Both the position numbers and the translations under genes were made by a program. A stretch of DNA of 51,014 bases, from the NCBI GenBank assembly GCA_025997675.1, contig BNUX01000011.1:1-51014 (forward strand). Direction: 5' to 3'. This stretch comes from Spirochaetia bacterium (GTDB lineage: Bacteria > Spirochaetota > Spirochaetia > Treponematales > Breznakiellaceae). This document shows, in pieces, positions 23,930 to 31,782 of this stretch (within the stretch, counting starts at the first letter, position 1; every line of letters begins with the position of its first letter). Below the pieces are notes generated by a model. That model did no database searches. It was not told where the DNA came from and saw nothing but the letters and a program-made list of their open reading frames with translations.

Positions 23930-25330
23930 ATGTCTGTAAAAATTAAGAAGAGTAGTTTGGCAATCGCGGGCGCGGGTATAGCGCTTATTCTCTGCAGTGT
24001 GCTGGCGGGAGCATGTACCGAGGGCCTGGGCGGGGGCCTTGTTGCTCTGAACAAGACCCCGGACGGCGGGGTGGATACCGGCGCCATCGTCAGCGGCGGC
24101 GGCGGCGGCAGCCCCAGCGCCAGCCCCAGCCCCAGCCCCAGCCCAAAAATCGTGCCACATTTTAGCACCGTACCCAGCGGGTACACGGGGGCGGCCCTTA
24201 TCAGCTACTATGACCCCTCAGCCCTCCTTCCCGTAGTGGTTACCGGGACCCTGGTCGTAAACATTAACGCCGCCGGTAACTTGGAGTACGACCCTTCCCT
24301 GACCATGCCCCTGGGCGCCATTAAGAGCCTCACCCTGACGGATCCGTCATTTGGGGCGGGGGGCAAGGAAATCCTGATAGGCCGCCTCCCTCTCAGCGCC
24401 TTTAATGAAATCAAGCTCCACCTGGATAGCCTCGGGCACCTGAACTTCCGCCAGACGTCCGACGGCGGCCTCATAGGCAGTTACGCGGAGTTCCAAATGA
24501 TAAGCAAAGATGCGGTGACACTTGTGGGCGGCTACAAACTGGAGGCCGACCTGGACCTGATGAAGGAGCCCTGGGAGCCCGTGGGGAAGGCCGGCGCCAA
24601 GTTTACCGGTACCTTTGACGGCGATAGAAAGACACTCGCGAACCTCTTCATAGACAAGTCCGGTGCGGCGGATGTGGGGCTCTTCGGCGTTATGCGCGGA
24701 ACAGTCAAGAACCTCGGTATCCGTAACGGCACGGTGAAGGGCGGGGGCAATGTGGGCGGCATAGCGGGGACAAACGAGGGCGCCATTTTCGCCTGTTACA
24801 ACACAGGCGTGGTGAACGGAACCGGCAACAATGTAGGCGGCGTGGCGGGAAGCGTGTCTGCCGGCGGCAGTATCATCGCCTGTTACAACGAAGCCGCGGT
24901 GACCGGAGACGGCGACGATGTCGGCGGTTTGGCGGGGATCATTGACGGCACGATGACCGCCTGCTACAACACAGGCGCGCTGAAGGTGAACGGCGCATAT
25001 GTCGGCGGCGTGGCGGGGTATAATAACAGCACTAATATCACCGCCTGTTACAACGCAGGCGCGATGACCGGCACCAATAAGCGCGGCGTGGTAGGGAGGG
25101 GAAACGATGCGGTCGATTGCTACTGGCTCATTGGTATGGCGGGTGGAAGCTCTGGCAGTGTTTTCGTCCTCGCTAACGGCTTTAACCCTGGTATTCCAGA
25201 CCACAAGTGGGATACCGGCGACGGCTCGGGCCCCGAGACGTACTGGAAGCCCGGCACGGTCAACGGCCGGGACGGCCTCAGCCTCACCAGCGCGCCCTTC
25301 CCGCTGCCCAAATTGTGGTTTGAATTGTAG
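23930..25330 (+). CDS. Lipoprotein with GLUG-type repeats
   Basis: 466 residues, lipobox VLAGAC (C29). A linker of Gly then Ser-Pro dipeptides (about 53-66) leads to a beta-rich region. From about residue 255 to 395 there are GLUG-like repeats of the form NVGGIAGTNEG plus IFACYNTG, repeated as NVGGVAGSVSAG, DVGGLAGI and YVGGVAGY, with ACYN recurring in each. GLUG modules occur in secreted and surface proteins and are thought to be adhesive, forming beta-solenoids. GGAGGAAAT precedes the ATG. A strong 17-bp hairpin lies downstream. Confidence 0.8.
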   Translation: MSVKIKKSSLAIAGAGIALILCSVLAGACTEGLGGGLVALNKTPDGGVDTGAIVSGGGGGSPSASPSPSPSPKIVPHFSTVPSGYTGAALISYYDPSALLPVVVTGTLVVNINAAGNLEYDPSLTMPLGAIKSLTLTDPSFGAGGKEILIGRLPLSAFNEIKLHLDSLGHLNFRQTSDGGLIGSYAEFQMISKDAVTLVGGYKLEADLDLMKEPWEPVGKAGAKFTGTFDGDRKTLANLFIDKSGAADVGLFGVMRGTVKNLGIRNGTVKGGGNVGGIAGTNEGAIFACYNTGVVNGTGNNVGGVAGSVSAGGSIIACYNEAAVTGDGDDVGGLAGIIDGTMTACYNTGALKVNGAYVGGVAGYNNSTNITACYNAGAMTGTNKRGVVGRGNDAVDCYWLIGMAGGSSGSVFVLANGFNPGIPDHKWDTGDGSGPETYWKPGTVNGRDGLSLTSAPFPLPKLWFEL

Positions 25331-25348
25331 CAAATGGTCATGGCGTGA

Positions 25349-25389
25349 ACTATTTACACAGCTCTCCTGAATAGAGCCGTGTAAATAGT
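25349..25389. terminator. 17-bp hairpin downstream of the GLUG lipoprotein
   Basis: The arm 25349-25365 pairs with 25373-25389 around a 7-nt loop with one mismatch (core CTATTTACACAG / GTGTAAATAG). There is no run of T directly after it, so it may be a weak or bidirectional terminator or an RNA 3-prime end protector. Confidence 0.45.
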
Positions 25390-25471
25390 ATACAGTTTAT
25401 TTCCCCTAATTCTCATTATTTCCCCGGGGCGGGCGCATACGTACGGGGGCCGCCGCGCCGGTATGCCGGTG

Positions 25472-25648
25472 ACCACCGTGGAGGCTGCGGCAACCACCGT
25501 AGAGGCTGCGGCAACCACCGTAGAGGCTGCGGCAACCACCGTAGAGGCTGCGGCAACCACCGCAGAGGCTGCGGCAACCATCGCAGAGGCTGCGGCAACC
25601 ACCGCAGAGGCTGCGGTAACCACCGTAGAGGCTGCGGTAACCACCGCC
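25472..25648. repeat. 21-nt tandem repeat array, about eight units, upstream of a sigma54 promoter
   Basis: GAGGCTGCGG recurs at 25481, 25502, 25523, 25544, 25565, 25586, 25607 and 25628, exactly 21 nt apart. The unit is close to GAGGCTGCGGCAACCACCGTA, with A/G and C/T changes at a few fixed positions. The array ends 73 nt before the -24 box of the efflux operon. It differs in sequence from the array at 16031 but has the same period. Confidence 0.9.
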
Positions 25649-25721
25649 AAACCGTCTACCGCACTAGGACATAAGAATTCGGGACACCGGCCATTACTGA
25701 GCAAGTATGCGCCGGCCCGTT

Positions 25722-25737
25722 TGGCACAGTTATTGCT
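25722..25737 (+). promoter_or_regulatory. Predicted sigma54 promoter of the macA efflux/two-component operon
   Basis: TGGCAC (25722-25727), five bases, TTGCT (25733-25737). The invariant GG and GC are 10 nt apart, as sigma54 requires, and the match to TGGCAC-N5-TTGCA/T is nearly perfect. Transcription would start near 25748, leaving a short leader to ATG 25766. The operon itself encodes an NtrC-class activator. TGCTAGTAT can alternatively be read as an extended -10 sigma70 site. Confidence 0.7.
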
Positions 25738-25765
25738 AGTATATTCCTATGGAGAGTAGCCCTAC

Positions 25766-27097
25766 ATGAAAATCATCAAGTCCCTGTTACCCCTCATCTT
25801 CGCGGTTTTGCTTCTTTGCACAGGGGCTTGTTCCCCAAAATCCGCCGGCGCCGCTAAAACCTACGAGTATGCCGCCATCAGCCGGGGAACCCTGGAAAAG
25901 ACCGTGTCCGCAAGCGGGTCCCTCAAGCCGGTGTCCACCGTTAAGGTTTTGCCCCGGATGAGCGGTAAGGTAGAAAAGATCTTTACCGATTACAATGCAG
26001 AGGTCAAAGCGGGGGATGTGCTGGCGGAACTTAACACCGATATGCTCCGCCTCCAGCGGGAACAGCAAATGGCCTCCGTGGTAAAGGCCCGGGCCAACTA
26101 CGAATTGCAGAATCTCAACTTTCAGAACCAGAAAAAACTGGCGGAGAAAAATCTTATCTCCGAATACGAACTCACCGGTGCAAAAACCACCTTGGCTATC
26201 CAGAAGGCGGAGCTGGCCGCGGCGGAGGCGAGCCTCTCGGTCATTGAAACCGAGATCAATCAATATGCGTATATCACCAGTCCTATCGACGGCATAGTGC
26301 TGGAACGAAATATCAGCGTGGGTGATACGGTGGTGGACAGTTCCAACAGCAATTCAACGAGCATTTTTACCCTGGCGGAAAACCTTGAGGAGATGCAGAT
26401 AGAAGCCGCAGTCGGTGAACTGGACATAGCCTCGATACACAAGGGGCAGCCGGTGCGGTTTACGCTGGAAAGTTTACCGGGGCGGAATTTTACCGGGGTG
26501 GTGGAAATGCTGCGGATGGTGCCCACGGTTCAGAACAATGTGGTGAGCTACACGGTGATCATCAATGTGGAAAACCGCGACGGTACGCTCCTGCCGGGGA
26601 TGACCTGCGCGGTGGATTTTATTGTAGAGCGGAGAGAAAACATTCTTATGGCGCCTAACGCCGCCCTGCGGTATCAACCTACCGGCCTCGGCGCCGCTGA
26701 AATTGAGGAAATGGTTTTCAACGCCGGGTTAAAAGACATGGACGAGGATCAGCGGAAGGCCGCCATAGAGGCCCGCGCCCAAACAAAAACCACGCCGGCC
26801 CCCACGCCTCAGGCGCAGACGGGAACCGGGATAGCCGGGCTTGTCGGCTCGAGCGGCCCGGGTCCCGGCGGCGGGCCAATGGGCGGCCCCGGCGGAGCAC
26901 GGGTAATGCCCCAGGGGGGCGGGCGGCCTGCCGCCGCGAGGAACGCAGTGGTCATGAGAAATCTCTGGTACCTCAACGGCGAGGGCAAACTTGAGGTGAT
27001 GCGGGTACAGGCCGGTATCACTAACGGTACCAATACGGAGATCCGGTCCACTTTAGACCTGGAAAAATTGCGGATCATTTTACGGGAGAAAATCTAA
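25766..27097 (+). CDS. MacA/HlyD-like periplasmic adaptor lipoprotein
   Basis: 443 residues. Lipobox CTGAC (C22) anchors it to the inner membrane. The lipoyl half-motifs (VLPRMSGKVEKIFTDYNAEVKAGDVLAEL and ITSPIDGIVLERNISVGDTV) enclose a full helical hairpin (about residues 93-160), unlike the RND adaptor in this window. A beta-barrel follows. Between about 315 and 395 a Gly/Pro-rich insertion (GPGPGGGPMGGPGG) interrupts the membrane-proximal region; it is unusual for the family. It should link the ABC permease to the outer-membrane protein encoded downstream. First gene of a six-gene operon; its TAA shares one base with the next ATG. Confidence 0.9.
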   Translation: MKIIKSLLPLIFAVLLLCTGACSPKSAGAAKTYEYAAISRGTLEKTVSASGSLKPVSTVKVLPRMSGKVEKIFTDYNAEVKAGDVLAELNTDMLRLQREQQMASVVKARANYELQNLNFQNQKKLAEKNLISEYELTGAKTTLAIQKAELAAAEASLSVIETEINQYAYITSPIDGIVLERNISVGDTVVDSSNSNSTSIFTLAENLEEMQIEAAVGELDIASIHKGQPVRFTLESLPGRNFTGVVEMLRMVPTVQNNVVSYTVIINVENRDGTLLPGMTCAVDFIVERRENILMAPNAALRYQPTGLGAAEIEEMVFNAGLKDMDEDQRKAAIEARAQTKTTPAPTPQAQTGTGIAGLVGSSGPGPGGGPMGGPGGARVMPQGGGRPAAARNAVVMRNLWYLNGEGKLEVMRVQAGITNGTNTEIRSTLDLEKLRIILREKI

Positions 27098-27897
27098 TGC
27101 CTAACGCGGTGATAGAATTGCGGGGGATCAAACGGATTTACAAGATGGAAGGAAAGCAGGGGGAAGAAGCGGTGGTGGTGCGGGCTTTGCGGGGCGTGGA
27201 TTTTTCCGCCGGAGAGGGAGAATTTGTTTCCGTCATGGGGCCCTCGGGATCGGGGAAATCAACCCTGATGAATATTTTAGGATGCCTGGACAAACCCAGC
27301 GAGGGAACCTACACATTGGACACTATTGAAACTTCACGATCCAGGGCGGACACCTTCGCCTACATCAGAAACCGGAAAATCGGTTTTGTGTTTCAGTCAT
27401 TCAATCTTTTGTCCCGCACCACGGCACTGGAGAATGTGGAGCTCCCCCTGTTTTACCGCCGCCGGGAAAAAGGTGAAAACCGGCTGACCGCCCGGAGCCG
27501 GAAAGAACGGGCCATGCGGGCTTTGATGGAAGTGGGCCTTGAGAAACGGATGGATCATTACGGGTCCCAGCTTTCCGGCGGACAGCAACAAAGGGTAGCC
27601 ATCGCCCGGGCCATGGTGAATGACCCCGCTTTTATTCTGGCGGATGAGCCCACGGGAAATCTGGATACGGGGATGACGCTGGAGATCATGGGGCTTTTTC
27701 AGGAGCTTAACAACCGGGGGAAAACCATTGTTATGGTAACCCACGAGCCGGAACTGGCGGCCTACACCAAACGGATCATCACATTGAGGGACGGAGAATT
27801 GATTTCCGATAAGCCGGTAACGGAAAGGCGCAGCGCATTGGACGACCTGGCGGCATGGAAAAAAGACCATGCCCTATTGGCGGAGGCGGTATCATGA
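27097..27897 (+). CDS. MacB/LolD-type ABC transporter ATPase
   Basis: 266 residues. The ATPase of a MacB-like type VII ABC system, with Walker [11 protein letters not shown]-loop FQSFNLL, signature LSGGQQQR, Walker [15 protein letters not shown] and switch VTHEP. In Escherichia coli MacB the ATPase and permease are fused; here they are separate genes. It uses ATP to drive extrusion through the adaptor and TolC-like partner. Its stop overlaps the permease ATG (ATGA at 27894-27897). Confidence 0.95.
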   Translation: MPNAVIELRGIKRIYKMEGKQGEEAVVVRALRGVDFSAGEGEFVSVMGPSGSGKSTLMNILGCLDKPSEGTYTLDTIETSRSRADTFAYIRNRKIGFVFQSFNLLSRTTALENVELPLFYRRREKGENRLTARSRKERAMRALMEVGLEKRMDHYGSQLSGGQQQRVAIARAMVNDPAFILADEPTGNLDTGMTLEIMGLFQELNNRGKTIVMVTHEPELAAYTKRIITLRDGELISDKPVTERRSALDDLAAWKKDHALLAEAVS

Positions 27898-29111
27898 ACC
27901 TTGCGCAACTCCTGTATACCTGTTTCAGGTCCATCCTTCGCAACCGGATGCGGAGCCTTCTTACTTCACTGGGGGTTATCATCGGCGTAGGTTCGGTGAT
28001 TATCATGGTGGCCCTGGGGGAAGGCTCCCAGCGGGCCATAGAATCGCGGATCTCCGCTATGGGAACCAACCTGTTAAGTATCATGGCCCGGCGGACCATC
28101 AGCCGCTCAGGCGCGAGTGTGCAGTTTCGTTTTGCCGCCTTCACCAAGGCGGATGTGAAAAAGCTTAAAGACGAGGCCAGTTATGCCGCCGCGATTTCCG
28201 GGGTAACCCAGGGCAGTTTTAACGCGGTGGGGACCCAGGGGAACGCGTCGGTGCAGATTCAGGGGGTGGAGCCGGATTACCTCATCGCCCGGAACTGGCC
28301 GGTGGACGGCGGCGTTTTTTTTGACGAGGAAGACCTCACCGCCCGGAACCGGGTGGCGGTGCTGGGCCGCAGTACGGCGAACGATTTATTTGGCGGCGCC
28401 GAAGAAGCCTTGGGGCAGCAGGTCCGGATTGGATCGGTCTACTTTACCGTTATCGGTCTTTTGGAAAGCAAAGGCGCGGGAATGAACGGTCAGGATCAGG
28501 ATGCGGTGATCATGATCCCCCTGGACACGGCCATGACCCGTTTAAACAATACCCGGGACATCAATTCCATCACCATGAGCGTGGTGAACAAAGAGTATAT
28601 GGAAGCGGCCCAAAAGGAGGCGGAACTGATCCTCCGGGAATCCCGCAAGATTGCTGAAGGCGCTGTCTCTGATTTTGACATCATGAATCAGGCGGATATG
28701 ATCGACATGGCATCGGCCACTTCCAAGACGCTGACTACCTTACTAGCCGCCATTGCCGGGGTATCCCTCCTGGTGGGGGGTATCGGTATCATGAACATCA
28801 TGCTGGTATCGGTCACCGAGCGGACCCGGGAAATCGGCATCAGGATGGCGGTTGGCGCACGGAAGCGGGATGTACTTTTCCAGTTCCTCACCGAATCGGT
28901 GATTTTGAGCCTTATGGGCGGGTTTATCGGCATAGCTATGGCGTTTTTGGTCTGTAGAATTGTATCGGCCATAGGAATTCCCACCTTGATAAGCCCGGTG
29001 ATTGTCGCGGGATCGGCCCTTTTCGCGGCGCTGGTTGGCATTTTCTTCGGTTTCTATCCGGCCAGAAAAGCGGCGGGGCTTTATCCCATTGACGCGCTGC
29101 GGTATGAGTAA
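27894..29111 (+). CDS. MacB/FtsX-like ABC transporter permease
   Basis: 405 residues. An N-terminal helix (NRMRSLLTSLGVIIGVGSVIIMV), a large periplasmic MacB-PCD domain, and three C-terminal helices (LTTLLAAIAGVSLLVGGIGIMNIMLVSV, VILSLMGGFIGIAMAFLV, VIVAGSALFAALVGIFFGFYPA) with the conserved RTREIGIRMAVGA loop. The start at 27894 gives the usual NLAQLL..SILRNRMRSLLT N-terminus and couples to the ATPase; an in-frame upstream ATG at 27855 lies within the ATPase gene and is rejected. Confidence 0.95.
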   Translation: MNLAQLLYTCFRSILRNRMRSLLTSLGVIIGVGSVIIMVALGEGSQRAIESRISAMGTNLLSIMARRTISRSGASVQFRFAAFTKADVKKLKDEASYAAAISGVTQGSFNAVGTQGNASVQIQGVEPDYLIARNWPVDGGVFFDEEDLTARNRVAVLGRSTANDLFGGAEEALGQQVRIGSVYFTVIGLLESKGAGMNGQDQDAVIMIPLDTAMTRLNNTRDINSITMSVVNKEYMEAAQKEAELILRESRKIAEGAVSDFDIMNQADMIDMASATSKTLTTLLAAIAGVSLLVGGIGIMNIMLVSVTERTREIGIRMAVGARKRDVLFQFLTESVILSLMGGFIGIAMAFLVCRIVSAIGIPTLISPVIVAGSALFAALVGIFFGFYPARKAAGLYPIDALRYE

Positions 29112-29125
29112 TAAGGAAGATAAGG

Positions 29126-30472
29126 ATGAAGAATAAATTCGTACACATGCTAATATTTCTCATTACAAACGGTATTGCTGCGGAACAAATCACTATTGAT
29201 GATGTGCGGACCCTGGCGCTGGCTAATTCCCCGAGCCTGGCGCGGTTCCAATTGGCGGTGGAGAGCGCCCGGCTGGATGAAAAAACACGGATTTATGACA
29301 ACCTGCCCTCACTATCCCTGGGGGTATCCGCCTCGGGACAGCTGTGGGGGGAAACGAGTATTCAGGACAGCATAAAGACCGGGGCGAATTTCGGGGTATC
29401 ACAAACACTGTTTGCCGGGGGAAAGAGCATCTATTTGAAGGCTATCAACGCCATCAATACCGAATCTGCCCGGCAGGATGCGTTGGCGGCCTATTTTACC
29501 GTGCTGGATACGGCGGACAGCGCGTATTACGAAACCCTTAAGGCGGCGGCGGCCCTGGAAACAAAGACTGCCGCCCTGGAAACGGCGGCCTTAGCGCTTT
29601 CCATGTCGGAACTGCGCCTGGGGAGCGGCATGATAAGCCGGGGGGATTACCTCAAGGCTATGGCGGAACAGGGGCAGGCGGAAACCGCCTGGAACCGCGC
29701 ATTGCGGGATTTGACGGTCAGTAAAGCGAACTTGAAAAACAGTACCGGCCTTAAAGAAATTCCGGAACTGGCAGCCATTGATTTCGGCGTGTATGAGGAT
29801 GCGCTCCGCATTCTTTCAACGCTTTCGGAAGATAGAATAGCGATACTGACGGATAGTTTCTCCGCCTCCGCTAAGGCGAACAACCCCGGCCTGTTAAAAA
29901 CAAACCTCGCACTGCAGGCGGCGGAACGGAATGTGGGCCTTGCAAAAACCGACTACATCCCAAGCCTCAACGCAAGTATTTCCACGGGGATAAGTTATTC
30001 TACCGCAGGGGAGGCGGCCGGAGGGGGACTGTCCGCTTTTTCCAGCGGCAGCGTCAGTATCAGCGGCACTATACCCCTGGACTACTGGGTTATAGCTTCG
30101 TCGGTAAAGAAGAAGCGTATGGCACAAACCCAGGCGGCCCTGACCCTCCGTGACGCCGAAAGTGCCCTGGCGGTGGAAATCCAAACCGCCCTGCTGGACC
30201 TCATCGGCTACGCCCTTTCGGTGCAATCCGCCCGCCGGGCCGATGAATACGCCCGGCAGAATTATGAGTACACCCTGGAACGGTATACACTTTCAGAGGC
30301 CTCGGTTTTTGTGCTTTCCGATGCCATAGCCCTGGCCGGAGACAGCCATACCCAGCGGCTCACTGCGGAATACGGATTTCTCTCAGGGCTTTCAAAGCTG
30401 CGGAGCCTCTGCGCATTCGAGTCCCCGGATGAAGTTATCAACCTGCTCTTATCAAGGAAGGAGTTACCATGA
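29126..30472 (+). CDS. TolC-family outer-membrane efflux protein (second copy)
   Basis: 448 residues. A short hydrophobic signal (HMLIFLITNGIAA) precedes the OEP repeats (IDDVRTLALANSPSLARFQLAVESARLDEKT, then ALQAAERNVGLAKTDYIPSLNASIS). It probably forms the outer-membrane exit duct for the MacAB-like pump. It is distinct in sequence from the TolC-like protein of the RND operon. The stop overlaps the kinase start by 4 nt. Confidence 0.9.
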   Translation: MKNKFVHMLIFLITNGIAAEQITIDDVRTLALANSPSLARFQLAVESARLDEKTRIYDNLPSLSLGVSASGQLWGETSIQDSIKTGANFGVSQTLFAGGKSIYLKAINAINTESARQDALAAYFTVLDTADSAYYETLKAAAALETKTAALETAALALSMSELRLGSGMISRGDYLKAMAEQGQAETAWNRALRDLTVSKANLKNSTGLKEIPELAAIDFGVYEDALRILSTLSEDRIAILTDSFSASAKANNPGLLKTNLALQAAERNVGLAKTDYIPSLNASISTGISYSTAGEAAGGGLSAFSSGSVSISGTIPLDYWVIASSVKKKRMAQTQAALTLRDAESALAVEIQTALLDLIGYALSVQSARRADEYARQNYEYTLERYTLSEASVFVLSDAIALAGDSHTQRLTAEYGFLSGLSKLRSLCAFESPDEVINLLLSRKELP

Positions 30473-31782
30473 GGACTGGGAAGTCTTTATCCGCCATCGC
30501 CGCCATACTTTGTTGGGCGCTTTTTTCGGCCCTCACGGTCTTCATCATCCTGGGCATGCGGGACCGGGCGCGGCTCATCCGGGATAACGACAATGAACGG
30601 CTCCTCAACCACCTCTTTACCAGCCTCAGAAACTATGACGACTTCGGGTCCGCCATTGAATCCTCAGGGATGCTCCGGGATAGGATTATCGGGTTTGGAA
30701 TTTACGGCGAGGATCTCAAAGCGTCTTACCAATGGGGTACGGCCCCCCCGGTGTTTGACGAGGGTATCCTGGAGGATCACCGGGCCGCTAGGAACGGCCG
30801 CTACACCATCCCTGACAAACGGGGAAACCGGATTAAGTTCATCCTCAGTACCGAGGGGATGATGCCGCCGTCGCCGTCACCCCAACGGCATAATCGTGAG
30901 AATATTCGGGACAGGCACTGGAGCCGTGAAGAAAACCGCGACGGCCCCTTCACCACCTTCGTCCGGGCCAGGTATTTCTACGTCGATATCTCCCATGCCG
31001 CCTATCGGCGCAGCCGGACGCTTACCGCCATAGCCTTCCCCCTTTGCGAGGCAGCATTACTGGCGCTGGTATTTTTTGTGCGGGGGCTGTATTTACGAAA
31101 CCGGGAATACCGGGAGCGGATAGAGGCCCAGCAAAACCTGGTGGTCCTGGGAACCGCCGCCAGTACCCTGGCCCACGAAATCAAGAATCCCCTCCTCTCC
31201 ATCCGGCTCCAGACGGGCATCCTGGGGAAACTCTTTCCTGAACACGGCCGGGAGGAACTGGGGATCATCAACGAAGAGGTGGACCGCCTCTCCGCCCTGA
31301 CATACCGGATAAACGATTACCTCCGGGATGCGGCGGGGCAACCGGCGCCGCTCTACATCGCAAACATACTTTCCGAAATATCCCTGCGGCTCTGCGGCAG
31401 AAATATTGTTGAAGAAGGCTCTGTTACCAACGCCCAGGTCTTTATGGACACCGAGCGGGCACGGTCGGTCTTTGAAAACATTATCCGCAACGCCATTGAA
31501 AGCGGCAGTCCGGAAAATGCTATCGGCGCCGGGATACGGCGTTATGCGGACAACGGCGCCGATAAAATAGGTATCAGCATCTATGACCGGGGCAGGGGTA
31601 TCGCCGAGGGGGATATCAAACGGGTTTTTGATCCCTTCTTTACCAGTAAAAGTACCGGAACCGGTATCGGCCTCTCAATCGGCAAACGGTTTGTGGAAGC
31701 CGCCGGGGGAACTATCGGCATCGAAAACCGGGAAGGGGGTGGCGCCATGGTTTCCATCAGTATGGTAGAATACACGGTATGA
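30469..31782 (+). CDS. Membrane sensor histidine kinase
   Basis: 437 residues. Two transmembrane segments (about 8-29 and 184-205) enclose a periplasmic sensor domain of about 155 residues with a charged, Pro/Arg-rich linker. The cytoplasmic part has the H-box ASTLAHEIKNPLLSIR with phospho-acceptor H236, an N-box NIIRNAIESG, and G-boxes DRGRGIAEGD and TGTGIGLSIG, so the kinase core is complete. It should phosphorylate the response regulator whose gene overlaps its stop. The efflux genes directly upstream suggest it senses envelope stress or a pump substrate. Confidence 0.93.
   Translation: MRTGKSLSAIAAILCWALFSALTVFIILGMRDRARLIRDNDNERLLNHLFTSLRNYDDFGSAIESSGMLRDRIIGFGIYGEDLKASYQWGTAPPVFDEGILEDHRAARNGRYTIPDKRGNRIKFILSTEGMMPPSPSPQRHNRENIRDRHWSREENRDGPFTTFVRARYFYVDISHAAYRRSRTLTAIAFPLCEAALLALVFFVRGLYLRNREYRERIEAQQNLVVLGTAASTLAHEIKNPLLSIRLQTGILGKLFPEHGREELGIINEEVDRLSALTYRINDYLRDAAGQPAPLYIANILSEISLRLCGRNIVEEGSVTNAQVFMDTERARSVFENIIRNAIESGSPENAIGAGIRRYADNGADKIGISIYDRGRGIAEGDIKRVFDPFFTSKSTGTGIGLSIGKRFVEAAGGTIGIENREGGGAMVSISMVEYTV

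Larger units (their letters stand above)
25331..25765. other. Intergenic region between lipoproteins and the efflux operon
   Basis: 435 nt hold, in order, the 17-bp hairpin, a 70-nt GC-rich stretch, a 21-nt tandem array (25472-25648) and the predicted sigma54 promoter. Frames across the array on both strands encode only low-complexity heptads (such as VEAAATT) and lack good ribosome binding sites, so no gene is called. Confidence 0.7.

Noticed and set aside
23893..23950. 14-codon frame just before the GLUG lipoprotein gene
   Set aside because: No ribosome binding site of its own, and it largely consists of the next gene's ribosome binding site and start.
24347..25333. 328-codon minus-strand frame across the GLUG lipoprotein
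   Set aside because: Shadow frame; the plus-strand gene has a lipobox, GLUG repeats and a ribosome binding site.
16031..25648. Possible CRISPR arrays at the two 21-nt repeats
   Set aside because: Units are contiguous with no unique spacers and no cas gene is present.
25354..25759. Open frames on both strands over the second 21-nt array
   Set aside because: Low-complexity heptads on both strands without credible translation signals; the sigma54 promoter lies inside the plus-strand frame.
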